From Streptomyces jeddahensis (lineage in GTDB: Bacteria; Actinomycetota; Actinomycetes; Streptomycetales; Streptomycetaceae), in NCBI RefSeq assembly GCF_001642995.1, contig NZ_LOHS01000064.1, forward strand, positions 1 through 47,628: a DNA stretch of 47,628 nt. Reading direction: 5' to 3'. Below the pieces are notes generated by a model. It was not told where the DNA came from. It was given only the letters and a program-made list of their open reading frames with translations, and searched no databases. The translations under genes were made by a program, and so were the position numbers. Positions 33,926 through 41,568 of this stretch are shown piece after piece (position 1 is the stretch's first letter; each line of letters begins with the position of its first letter).

Positions 33926-34199
33926 CCTCTTTCCCTGGGCATTTCCTCGAGGTTTCCCTCAAGGGTCTTCGGAGGCCCGCACGTACCGACGAGTGCGGGT
34001 GTGCTTCGGGTTTCCTTCGAGTCTGCCCGACCATACGGGTGTTAACGGCCCGAACTCGATCTTCGGCGTGGCGTATCGGCGGATCGGTTCCCTGCATCCC
34101 TTATTACGCACGGTAATTCTCTGAAATGCGCTGCTTGTCATCGTATGTGAATCTGGTCCCGGCCCTGGCCCCTAGATCCCCCACAGGAGGCTGATCACC
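33926..34199. promoter_or_regulatory. Divergent promoter region of the NYN gene and 56-aa gene
   Basis: 274 bp without a gene. It is less GC-rich than average and should hold both promoters. TTGTCA at 34136-34141 and an ATTAC-GCACG-GTAAT inverted repeat at 34103-34117 are visible, but no convincing paired -35/-10 box is, so individual promoters are not called. Confidence 0.45.
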
Positions 34200-34370
34200 A
34201 TGGCCAAGAACAAGAACCGCAAGCAGGGTGCCCAGCAGGGACGCGCTTCGCAGCCCGAACAGGCGGCGCAGGAGGCGAAATCGGTCGCGACCGAAGCGCA
34301 CTCGGAGATACCCCAGGGCAACCCTGCTGATGTTGCCCGTAAGCAGCAGCGTCGCTTCGGCCACAACTGA
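34200..34370 (+). CDS. Small basic protein (MAKNKNRK family)
   Basis: 56 aa, ATG with AGGAGG 8 nt upstream, an unusually good ribosome site. The sequence starts MAKNKNRKQGAQQG and ends ADVARKQQRRFGHN, with an acidic/Gln-rich middle. It has no hydrophobic segment. I recall near-identical small proteins in other Streptomyces; the function is unknown, and the Lys/Arg-rich ends suggest nucleic-acid or ribosome contact. A 14-bp terminator follows 38 nt after the stop. Confidence 0.85.
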   Translation: MAKNKNRKQGAQQGRASQPEQAAQEAKSVATEAHSEIPQGNPADVARKQQRRFGHN

Positions 34371-34408
34371 CGCCTTTCCATAAGGCTCACGCGGCCGTAG
34401 GTACGCCA

Positions 34409-34442
34409 CGAGGGGCGCACCCAAAGGCGGGTGCGCCCCTCG
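34409..34442. terminator. Bidirectional terminator between the 56-aa gene and dnaE
   Basis: CGAGGGGCGCACCC (34409-34422) and GGGTGCGCCCCTCG (34429-34442) form a perfect 14-bp stem with loop AAAGGC, between convergent genes. Confidence 0.85.
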
Positions 34443-34469
34443 ACTGTCGTTGCGCCGGCGTGCCTGTCC

Positions 34470-37400
34470 TCAGCCCGCCAGGCAGGACGGGCCCAGCAGC
34501 ACCTTCAAGTCGCCGAAGAGCGCGGGGTCCGGCTGGACCCGGTGCCGGTCGAGCCGCAGCACCGTCGTCTTGTGGGCGCCCTGCAGCTTGATCCGCACCT
34601 CGCTGTTGCCCTTGTGGTGGCTGAGGATCTCGCCGAGGCGGCTGACCATCGGCGGGGTCACGCGCGTGGTCGGAATGGTGATGACCACCGGGGCGTTGGA
34701 GCCCGCGTTGGACAGGTCCGGGACCATCAGCTCCATGGCGACCAGCCGCGGCACGTCCTCACGCTTGTCGAGGCGTCCCTTGACGAACACGACGGCGTCC
34801 TCGACGAGTTGGGTGGACACCAGCTGGTACGTGGCCGGGAAGAACATGCACTCGATGGAGCCGGCGAGGTCCTCCACGGTCGCGATCGCCCAGGCGTTGC
34901 CCTGCTTGGTCATCTTGCGCTGCAGGCCGGAGATGATGCCGCCGATGGTGACCACTGCGCCGTCGGCGTGCTCGCCGCCGGTGAGCTGGGAGATGGCCGC
35001 GTCGGTCTTGTCGGACAGGATGTGCTCGATCCCGAAGAGCGGGTGGTCGGAGACGTAGAGGCCGAGCATCTCGCGCTCCTGGGCCAGCAGGTACGTCTTG
35101 TCCCACTCCTCCTCGGAGAAGGTGACGTCGAGCCCGAACCCGGGCTCGTCGGTGCCCTCGTCCATGCCACCGAAGAGGTCGAACTGCCCCTCGGCCTCCT
35201 TGCGTTTGACCGCCACCACGTTGTCGATCATCGGATCGTACTGCGCGGTGAGGCCCTTGCGGGTGTGCCCGAGGGTGTCGAACGCGCCTGCCTTGATGAG
35301 CGATTCGGTGGTGCGCTTGTTGCAGACGACCGCCTCGACCTTGTCGAGGTAGTCGGGGAACGACGTGTACTTCCCCTTGGCCTTGCGGCAGCGGATGATC
35401 GACTCGACCACGTTGGTGCCGACGTTGCGCACCGCGGAGAGGCCGAAGAGGATCACGTCGTCGCCCTGCGCGGCGAAGTTGTGCTCGGACTCGTTCACAT
35501 TGGGCGGCAGCACCTTGATGCCCATGCGGCGGCACTCGTTGAGATAGACGGCCGACTTGTCCTTGTCGTCCTTGACGGACGTGAGCAGCGCCGCCATGTA
35601 CTCGGCGGGGTGGTTCGCCTTCAGATACGCGGTCCAGTACGACACGAGGCCGTACGCCGCGGAGTGCGCCTTGTTGAACGCGTATCCGGCGAAGGGGACC
35701 AGCACGTCCCACAGCGCCTGGATCGCCGCGTCGCTGTAGCCGTTCTTCCGCGCGCCCTCCTGGAAGATGACGAAGTTCTTCTCCAGCTCCTCGGGCTTCT
35801 TCTTGCCCATCACGCGGCGGAGGATGTCGGCCTCGCCGAGCGAGTAGCCGGCGATGATCTGGGCGGCCTTCTGCACCTGCTCCTGATAGACGATCAGGCC
35901 GTAGGTGACGTCCAGGACCTCCTTGAGCGGCGCCTCCAGCTCGGGGTGGATCGGCGTGATCTCCTGCTGCCCGTTCTTGCGCAGCGCGTAGTTCGTATGG
36001 GAGTTCATGCCCATCGGGCCCGGCCGGTACAGGGCCGACACGGCGGAGATGTCTTCGAAGTTGTCGGGCTTCATCAGGCGCAGCAGTGAGCGCATGGGCC
36101 CGCCGTCGAACTGGAAGACGCCGAGGGTGTCGCCGCGCTGGAGCAGCTCGAACGTCGTCGGATCGTCGAGCGGGAGGCTCAGCAGATCGATGTCGATGCC
36201 CTTGTTGGACTTCACCATCTTGACGGCGTCGTCCATGATCGTGAGGTTGCGCAGGCCCAGGAAGTCCATCTTCAGCAGGCCGAGCGACTCACAGCTCGGG
36301 TAGTCCCACTGTGTGATCGTCACGCCGTCGGTGTGCCTCACCCACACCGGGACATGGTCGGTAATGGTCTCGCTGGACATGATCACGCCGGCCGCGTGCA
36401 CGCCCATCTGCCGGACCAGGCCCTCGACGCCCTTTGCGGTGTCGATGACCTTCTTCACGTCCGGCTCGTTCTCGTACATCCCGCGGATCTCGGCCGCCTC
36501 CGAGTACCGGGGGTGGTTCGGGTCGGTGATGCCGGAGAGCGGGATGCCCTTGCCGAGGACGTCGGCGGGCATGGCCTTGGTGAGGCGGTCGCCCATCGCG
36601 TACGGGTAGCCCAGGACGCGCGCGGAGTCCTTGATCGCGTTCTTGGCCTTGATGGTGCCGTACGTACCGATCATGGCGACCTTGTCGGCGCCGTACTTCT
36701 CCGTCACATACCTGATCACTTCGACGCGCCGACGCTCGTCGAAGTCGATGTCGACGTCGGGCATCGACACGCGCTCGGGGTTCAGGAACCGCTCGAAGAT
36801 CAGGCCGTGCGGGACCGGGTCGAGGTCGGTGATGCCCAGCGCGTACGCCACGATCGAGCCGGCCGCCGAACCACGGCCCGGGCCCACCGCGATGCCGTTG
36901 TTCTTGGCCCACATGATGAAGTCGGCGACCACGAGGAAGTAGCCCGGGAACCCCATCTGGATGATGACGTCCATCTCGTACTCCACCAGCTTCTGGCGGT
37001 CCTCGGGGATGCCTCCGGGGAAGCGGCGCGCCATGCCACGACGCACCTCCTCCTGGAACCACGTGACCTCGGTGTAGCCCTCCGGGATGTCGAACTTGGG
37101 CATCAGGTCGCGCTTCTCGAACATCCCGGTGGTGTCGACCTGCTCCGCGACCAGCAACGTGTTGCGGCAGCCCTCCTGCCAGGCGTCCGAGGAGTCGATG
37201 GCGTACATCTCCTCGGTCGACTTCAGGTAGTAGCCGGTGCCGTCGAACTTGAAGCGGTCCGGGTCGGAGAGGTTCTTGCCGGTCTGGATGCACAGCAGCG
37301 CGTCGTGTGCGCCCGCCTCGTGCGCGTACGTGTAGTGCGAGTCGTTGGTGACCAGCGGCGGGATGCCCAGCTTCTTGCCGATCTCCAGCAGACCGTCCCG

Positions 37401-38006
37401 GACCCGGCGCTCGATCTCGATGCCGTGGTCCATCAGCTCCAGGAAGTACCGGTCCTTGCCGAAGATGTCCTGGTACTCGGCGGCCGACTTCAGGGCCTCG
37501 TCGAACTGGCCGAGGCGCAGCCGGGTCTGGAGCTCGCCCGACGGGCAGCCGGTGGACGCGATGAGCCCCTCCGACCACTGGGAGATGGTCTCCTTGTCCA
37601 TACGCGGCCACTTCTGGAGCCAGCCCTCCTTGTACGCGTCGGAGGAGAGCCGGAAGAGGTTGTGCAGACCGGTCGCGTTCGCCGCCCAGATCGTCTTGTG
37701 GGTGTAACCACCCGAACCGGACACGTCGTCCTTCTTCTGGTGCGGCTGGCCCCACTGGATCTTGCGCTTGTTGCGCCGGGACTCCGGCGCGACATACGCC
37801 TCGATCCCGATGATCGGGACGACTCCGGCCTTCTTCGCGGAGTGGAAGAAGTCGTACGCGCCGTGGAGGTTGCCGTGGTCGGACATGGCGATATGGGTCA
37901 TGCCCATCTCGTTGCACGCGTTGAACATGTCCTTGAGCCGCGCCGCACCGTCCAGCAGCGAGTACTGGGTGTGCACGTGCAGGTGCGTGAACGGCGGCTT
38001 CGACAC
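34470..38006 (-). CDS. dnaE: DNA polymerase III alpha subunit
   Basis: 1178 aa, GTG start with GGAGG 7 nt upstream. The replicative polymerase. The PHP domain opens with HLHVHTQYS (8-16) and SDHGN; the C-family polymerase catalytic Asp residues are D417 and D419 in MPDVDIDFDERR, with GPGRGSAAGS before them and the third Asp in LLKMDFLGLRN; the clamp-binding motif QFDLF is at 941-945; an OB fold and C-terminal tau-binding region follow. The length is normal for DnaE1. Convergent with the 56-aa gene; its promoter region is shared with a divergent DUF2252 gene. Confidence 0.97.
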   Translation of the reverse strand: MSKPPFTHLHVHTQYSLLDGAARLKDMFNACNEMGMTHIAMSDHGNLHGAYDFFHSAKKAGVVPIIGIEAYVAPESRRNKRKIQWGQPHQKKDDVSGSGGYTHKTIWAANATGLHNLFRLSSDAYKEGWLQKWPRMDKETISQWSEGLIASTGCPSGELQTRLRLGQFDEALKSAAEYQDIFGKDRYFLELMDHGIEIERRVRDGLLEIGKKLGIPPLVTNDSHYTYAHEAGAHDALLCIQTGKNLSDPDRFKFDGTGYYLKSTEEMYAIDSSDAWQEGCRNTLLVAEQVDTTGMFEKRDLMPKFDIPEGYTEVTWFQEEVRRGMARRFPGGIPEDRQKLVEYEMDVIIQMGFPGYFLVVADFIMWAKNNGIAVGPGRGSAAGSIVAYALGITDLDPVPHGLIFERFLNPERVSMPDVDIDFDERRRVEVIRYVTEKYGADKVAMIGTYGTIKAKNAIKDSARVLGYPYAMGDRLTKAMPADVLGKGIPLSGITDPNHPRYSEAAEIRGMYENEPDVKKVIDTAKGVEGLVRQMGVHAAGVIMSSETITDHVPVWVRHTDGVTITQWDYPSCESLGLLKMDFLGLRNLTIMDDAVKMVKSNKGIDIDLLSLPLDDPTTFELLQRGDTLGVFQFDGGPMRSLLRLMKPDNFEDISAVSALYRPGPMGMNSHTNYALRKNGQQEITPIHPELEAPLKEVLDVTYGLIVYQEQVQKAAQIIAGYSLGEADILRRVMGKKKPEELEKNFVIFQEGARKNGYSDAAIQALWDVLVPFAGYAFNKAHSAAYGLVSYWTAYLKANHPAEYMAALLTSVKDDKDKSAVYLNECRRMGIKVLPPNVNESEHNFAAQGDDVILFGLSAVRNVGTNVVESIIRCRKAKGKYTSFPDYLDKVEAVVCNKRTTESLIKAGAFDTLGHTRKGLTAQYDPMIDNVVAVKRKEAEGQFDLFGGMDEGTDEPGFGLDVTFSEEEWDKTYLLAQEREMLGLYVSDHPLFGIEHILSDKTDAAISQLTGGEHADGAVVTIGGIISGLQRKMTKQGNAWAIATVEDLAGSIECMFFPATYQLVSTQLVEDAVVFVKGRLDKREDVPRLVAMELMVPDLSNAGSNAPVVITIPTTRVTPPMVSRLGEILSHHKGNSEVRIKLQGAHKTTVLRLDRHRVQPDPALFGDLKVLLGPSCLAG

Positions 38007-38360
38007 GGTCTGGCCTCCAGGGCGATGTTACGGCGGCGCAAAGCGCCTCGATCAGGGGTGGTGGTCGGGTGACGGGTGGGCGACAGTCCGGGGACAGCCT
38101 CGAAGTCTATGCCCGGGCACCGACAGGCGAGGGCACTCCACGGACACGAGCGCCGCGATCCGAGCCCCGCGACCGGGCACGCGCGCGTGCCGCAGCGAGA
38201 CACACGCAGGGCACGCCAGCAGTTCATCCTCCTGGCACGCCCGCGTATCGCCGCAGCGGCCACAGGCCGGGCACTCCCGCGTACTGTCGTCCGTTGGAAG
38301 GGGACGGAACGCCGTCCCCCAGACACCACGGACACCAGCCGTACCAGGAGGCACCCAGCG
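38007..38360. promoter_or_regulatory. Divergent gap between dnaE and the DUF2252 gene (354 bp)
   Basis: No gene. On the minus strand TAGACT (38104-38109) can be the dnaE -10, giving a leader of about 90 nt. On the plus strand a GGGGACGG-aacg-CCGTCCCC hairpin lies at 38300-38319, upstream of the DUF2252 start. GGCAC(T/G)CCCGCGTA occurs twice, at 38234 and 38270, within a stretch of GGGCAC-rich direct repeats that runs from about 38113. Confidence 0.5.
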
Positions 38361-39686
38361 ATGTCGGTCCCGCAGCCCAGCGCCGAGCAGCGCGGCGACG
38401 AGATCCTTGCCGTCTTCGAGACCGCCTTCGGCGAGCTGCTGGCCGCCGATCCCGCGGCGTTCCGCGTGAAGTTCCGGAAGATGGCGGCGTCCGCCTTCGC
38501 CTTCTACCGCGGCACGGCCTGCCTCTTCTACCACGACCTGGAAGCCGAGAAGCACGGCGGCCCGTACCTGGACGACCGCACCGCGCGCGTGTGGATCCAC
38601 GGCGACCTGCACGCGGAGAACTTCGGCACCTACATGGACTCCACGGGCCGCCTGATCTTCAACGTCAACGACTTCGACGAGGCCTACGTGGGCCCGTTCA
38701 CCTGGGACCTCAAGCGCCTGGCCGCCTCGCTGGCGCTGACCGGGTACGCGAAGGCGCTGAGCGACGAGCAGATCACCGAACTGGTGCAGGTCTTCGCGGC
38801 GGCCTACCGCGAGCGCATCCGCGCCCTGGCAACCGGCGCCAAGAGCGACGAGGTGCCGCCGTTCACGCTGGACACTGCCGAGGGCCCCCTCCTGGACGCG
38901 CTGCGCGACGCCCGCTCCCTCACCCGCTTCGGGCTGCTCGACTCGATGACCGAGATCCGCGACTTCGAGCGCCGCTTCGCGCCGGGCGGCGGCTCGCTCG
39001 AGCTGGACGCGGCCACCCGCTACAAGGTGCTGGCCGCCTTCGACGGCTACCTGGAGACGCTGCCGGAGTCGTCCCTGTCGCGCCCCGACTCGTACCGCGT
39101 GAAGGACGTCGTCGGCCGCCGCGGCATCGGCATCGGCTCCGCCGGGCTGCCGTCGTACAACATCCTCCTCGAGGGCAACAGCGACGCCCTCGAGAACGAT
39201 GTCGTGATCTACATCAAGCAGGCCCAGACCCCGGCCGTCTCGCGGCACATCACCGACCAGGCGATCCGCGAGTACTTCCAGCACGAGGGCCACCGCACGG
39301 TGATCTCGCAGCGCGCCCTGCAGGCGCACGCCGACCCGTGGCTCGGCTGGACCGAGTTGGACGGCGCAGGACAGCTGGTCGCCGAGGTCTCGCCGTACGC
39401 GGTCGACCTGGACTGGTCCGACATCGACGACCCGGAGGAGATCGCCGCGGTGGTCGCCGACCTGGGCCGGGCCACGGCCACGATGCACTCGGCCGCCGAC
39501 GACCAGTCCGGCGAGTCCCTGGTCCCCTTCTCCACGGAGCGCGCCATCGACGCGGCGATCGCCGCCGACGAGGAGGGCTTCGCGCCCCTGCTGGTCGACT
39601 TCGCGCACAGCTACGGGGCACGCGCGCGTGCGGACCACCAGATCTTCGTCGACCTGTTCCGCAACGGCCGGATTCCCGGTCTGTAG
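38361..39686 (+). CDS. DUF2252 family protein (kinase-like fold)
   Basis: 441 aa, ATG with AGGAGG 10 nt upstream. The family motifs are MAASAFAFYRGTACLFYHDL, VWIHGDLHAENFGTY (H80-G81-D82) and NVNDFDEAYVGPFTWDLKRLAAS. These resemble the catalytic HGD and metal-binding D of aminoglycoside-phosphotransferase-like kinases. The central RRGIGIGSAGLPSYNILLEG and IKQAQTP segments are also conserved. The substrate is unknown. It diverges from dnaE, and a 5' leader hairpin lies upstream. Confidence 0.88.
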   Translation: MSVPQPSAEQRGDEILAVFETAFGELLAADPAAFRVKFRKMAASAFAFYRGTACLFYHDLEAEKHGGPYLDDRTARVWIHGDLHAENFGTYMDSTGRLIFNVNDFDEAYVGPFTWDLKRLAASLALTGYAKALSDEQITELVQVFAAAYRERIRALATGAKSDEVPPFTLDTAEGPLLDALRDARSLTRFGLLDSMTEIRDFERRFAPGGGSLELDAATRYKVLAAFDGYLETLPESSLSRPDSYRVKDVVGRRGIGIGSAGLPSYNILLEGNSDALENDVVIYIKQAQTPAVSRHITDQAIREYFQHEGHRTVISQRALQAHADPWLGWTELDGAGQLVAEVSPYAVDLDWSDIDDPEEIAAVVADLGRATATMHSAADDQSGESLVPFSTERAIDAAIAADEEGFAPLLVDFAHSYGARARADHQIFVDLFRNGRIPGL

Positions 39687-39717
39687 CCGTTTCCGAGGCC
39701 GTCGGGACTCTCACAGG

Positions 39718-39732
39718 GACCCTTTAAGGGTC
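39718..39732 (+). promoter_or_regulatory. Palindrome upstream of a membrane-protein gene
   Basis: GACCCTT-T-AAGGGTC is a perfect 7-bp inverted repeat about a single T, 15 bp before the next ATG and 31 bp after the DUF2252 stop. It could be an operator. Confidence 0.35.
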
Positions 39733-39746
39733 GCTTATCCGTTCCC

Positions 39747-40454
39747 ATGGCACACTCCTGCGCAATGGACGTCATATCCGGGACCCAGCTCAGAGCCGTG
39801 CGCGCGGTGGTCTTCACGGCACTCGTCGTGATGCTCTCCGTCGCGTCGCATGTCCTGCTGTCCCGGACCCCCCTGCCGCTGGCCACCGTCGCCGTCATCG
39901 CCGCCGCCGTCTTCGCCGTGGCCTATGCGCTCGCAGGCCGTGAGCGCGGGTACGGACGGATCGCCGCGCTCCTGATCCCGCTGGAGCTGACCGCCGACAC
40001 GGTGTTCGCCGCGGGCCAGCACGTCTGCTACGGCAGGGCGGGCGGCCCGGTCGCAGGCCCGCTGCGCTCGGTCGGCCTCGACCTGCTGTGCGGCGGCGGC
40101 GACGTGGGCACCCCGCTGGCGCAGGTGGCCGGCGGGGACCCCGGCCGGGCCTCAGCGCTGCTGGCGCACGCCGACCCCGCCACCGCGTGGCTGCTGCTCG
40201 GCGCCCATGTCGGCGTCGGCCTGCTGGCGGCCGCGTGGCTGCGGCGCGGTGAGCGGGCACTGGAGCAGCTGCTGCGGGCGGTGGCGGCGTGCACGTTCCG
40301 GCCGCTGCTGATCGCTGTCGCCGCCGTGACCGCGCGTCCGGCACCGGGGCGCCGCCGGGCGCGGCCCGCGCGCCGGGTGCGTACCGCGCGCACGCGCCTG
40401 CTGGTCCACTCCGTGGGACGACGCGGACCGCCGCGCTCGCCTGCTCTCGTCTGA
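39747..40454 (+). CDS. Uncharacterised membrane protein
   Basis: 235 aa from ATG at 39747 (ATG at 39765 is a second choice; neither has an RBS). Hydrophobic segments at about 22-40, 48-63, 73-90 and 143-163 separate short loops; one has VCYGRAGGPVAGPLRSVGLDLLCGG with two Cys. A basic Arg-rich C-terminal tail of about 50 residues follows. No family recognised. It precedes the second DsbA-like gene by 108 bp, so the Cys pair could be a substrate, which is speculation. Confidence 0.7.
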   Translation: MAHSCAMDVISGTQLRAVRAVVFTALVVMLSVASHVLLSRTPLPLATVAVIAAAVFAVAYALAGRERGYGRIAALLIPLELTADTVFAAGQHVCYGRAGGPVAGPLRSVGLDLLCGGGDVGTPLAQVAGGDPGRASALLAHADPATAWLLLGAHVGVGLLAAAWLRRGERALEQLLRAVAACTFRPLLIAVAAVTARPAPGRRRARPARRVRTARTRLLVHSVGRRGPPRSPALV

Positions 40455-40496
40455 TCAGAGCGGTCAGAGCAGAGCGGCCGGTCCCCCCAGTCCCCG

Positions 40497-40526
40497 CGTA
40501 CGCAGGACGTACCACGACGTACGCAG
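40497..40526 (+). promoter_or_regulatory. Phased CGTAC repeats upstream of the second DsbA-like gene
   Basis: CGTAC occurs at 40497, 40508 and 40518, 11 and 10 bp apart, as CGTACGCAG, CGTACCACG and CGTACGCAG. Helix-phased repetition suggests an operator. It lies 37-66 bp before the ATG at 40563. Confidence 0.4.
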
Positions 40527-40562
40527 TCACGCCATCACGTCATCACACGGAGAAACACCACC

Positions 40563-41381
40563 ATGAGCAAGAGGAACAGCCAGGCGGCGAAGACGGCGGC
40601 CCGCGAGCGGCTGCGCGCCGAGCGCGAGCGGCAGGCCAAGAAGGACAAGGTGAGGCGGCAGCTCATCGTCGCCGGCTCCGCCGTCGCCGTCCTCGCGATA
40701 GCCGGGGGCGTCGGCTACGCCCTCGTACAGGCCAACAAGCCCTCCTACTGGGAGGCCGCCAAGGACGACAAGCTGGTCAAGCCGGCGAACACGTCCGGCA
40801 CGAACGGCACCACCGTGATCATCGGCAAGGACACGGCGAAGAAGACCCTCAAGCTGTACGAGGACCCGCGCTGCCCCGTCTGCGCCAGCTTCGAGCAGAC
40901 CGTCGGCCCGACGGTGCACAAGGACGTCGAGGACGGCAAGTACAAGCTCCAGTTCATCGGCGCCACGTTCCTCGACCGCAACCTCCAGGGCGAGGGCTCG
41001 AAGAACGCGCTCAGCGCGCTCGGGGCCGCCCTCAACGTCAGCCCCGAAGCCTTCCTGGACTACAAGACCGCGCTCTACTCGGCCAAGTACCACCCCGAGG
41101 AGACCGAGGACAAGTTCAAGGACGACTCCTACCTGATCAAGATCGCGAACACCGTGGGCGCGCTCAAGAACAACACGGAGTTCCAGAAGGACGTGAAGGA
41201 CGGCACCTTCGACAAGTGGGCGCTGGACATGTCCGAGGTCTTCGACAAGAACAAGGATGGGATCACCGGAACGCCGGGCCTGGTCATGGACGGCAAGAAG
41301 CTCACGGGCTCCGACGGCCAGAACGCGCCGATGACCGTCGCCGAGTTCAACACGGCGATCGACAACGCGCTCAAGGCCTGA
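40563..41381 (+). CDS. Membrane-anchored DsbA/thioredoxin-like protein
   Basis: 272 aa, ATG with GGAG 11 nt upstream. A charged N-terminus (1-32), one hydrophobic segment (34-54) and an extracytoplasmic DsbA-like domain with C104-P-V-C107 in DPRCPVCASFE and the GTPGLVMDGKKL cis-Pro region. It resembles the DsbA-like protein at 9301-10080 in layout, so the two are likely paralogues with separate substrates. Rich in Lys/Asp, unlike the first. Confidence 0.88.
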   Translation: MSKRNSQAAKTAARERLRAERERQAKKDKVRRQLIVAGSAVAVLAIAGGVGYALVQANKPSYWEAAKDDKLVKPANTSGTNGTTVIIGKDTAKKTLKLYEDPRCPVCASFEQTVGPTVHKDVEDGKYKLQFIGATFLDRNLQGEGSKNALSALGAALNVSPEAFLDYKTALYSAKYHPEETEDKFKDDSYLIKIANTVGALKNNTEFQKDVKDGTFDKWALDMSEVFDKNKDGITGTPGLVMDGKKLTGSDGQNAPMTVAEFNTAIDNALKA

Positions 41382-41410
41382 GCGGACAGCACGCTTAAGG
41401 GCTGAGCAGT

Positions 41411-41437
41411 CGCACCCAGGTGGCCGCACCCAGGTGG
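41411..41437 (+). repeat. 14-bp direct repeat
   Basis: CGCACCCAGGTGG occurs twice, at 41411-41423 and 41425-41437, one base apart. It forms the 5' edge of the structured stretch before phoD. Confidence 0.7.
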
Positions 41438-41440
41438 AAA

Positions 41441-41537
41441 TCGCCGGGTGAAAATCCCGGTGCCGACCCGGTGGTTGAGCAAAAATCGCCGTAAGCACGG
41501 CGGAAGAGCGGGCGAACTTTTCGAGTTCGCCCGCTCT
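41441..41537 (+). promoter_or_regulatory. Structured, terminator-ended region before phoD
   Basis: It contains a CCGGG-TGAAAAT-CCCGG hairpin (41444-41460), a GACCCGGTGGTTGAGC stretch, a CGCCG-TAAGCA-CGGCG hairpin (41487-41502) and then a perfect 14-bp stem AGAGCGGGCGAACT / AGTTCGCCCGCTCT (41505-41537). The last is a good terminator for the DsbA-like gene. The GGTGAAAATCC core recalls the cobalamin riboswitch core, but other conserved boxes were not found. A riboswitch is not established. Confidence 0.4.
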
Positions 41538-41546
41538 GCGTTCATA

Positions 41547-41566
41547 CCGATCAGTAATCTGATCGG
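41547..41566 (+). promoter_or_regulatory. Palindrome and -10 box at the phoD start
   Basis: CCGATCAG-taat-CTGATCGG is a perfect 8-bp inverted repeat ending 2 bp before the GTG. TAATCT inside it (41555-41560) can serve as a -10 box, 8 nt before the start, giving a leaderless mRNA under direct operator control. Confidence 0.5.
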
Positions 41567-41568
41567 CC

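Noticed and set aside
34103..34117. ATTAC-GCACG-GTAAT inverted repeat in the NYN/56-aa divergent gap as an operator
   Set aside because: The arms are only 5 bp and no promoter pair is clear around it, so chance is likely.
41399..41500. A cobalamin riboswitch before phoD
   Set aside because: Only the GGTGAAAATCC core and a similar following stretch fit; the other conserved boxes were not found, and the downstream gene is not a typical target. Reported only as a structured region.
41500..41568. A PhoP (PHO) box upstream of phoD
   Set aside because: GTTC motifs at 41525 and 41540 are 15 bp apart, not the 11 bp repeat spacing of a PHO box.
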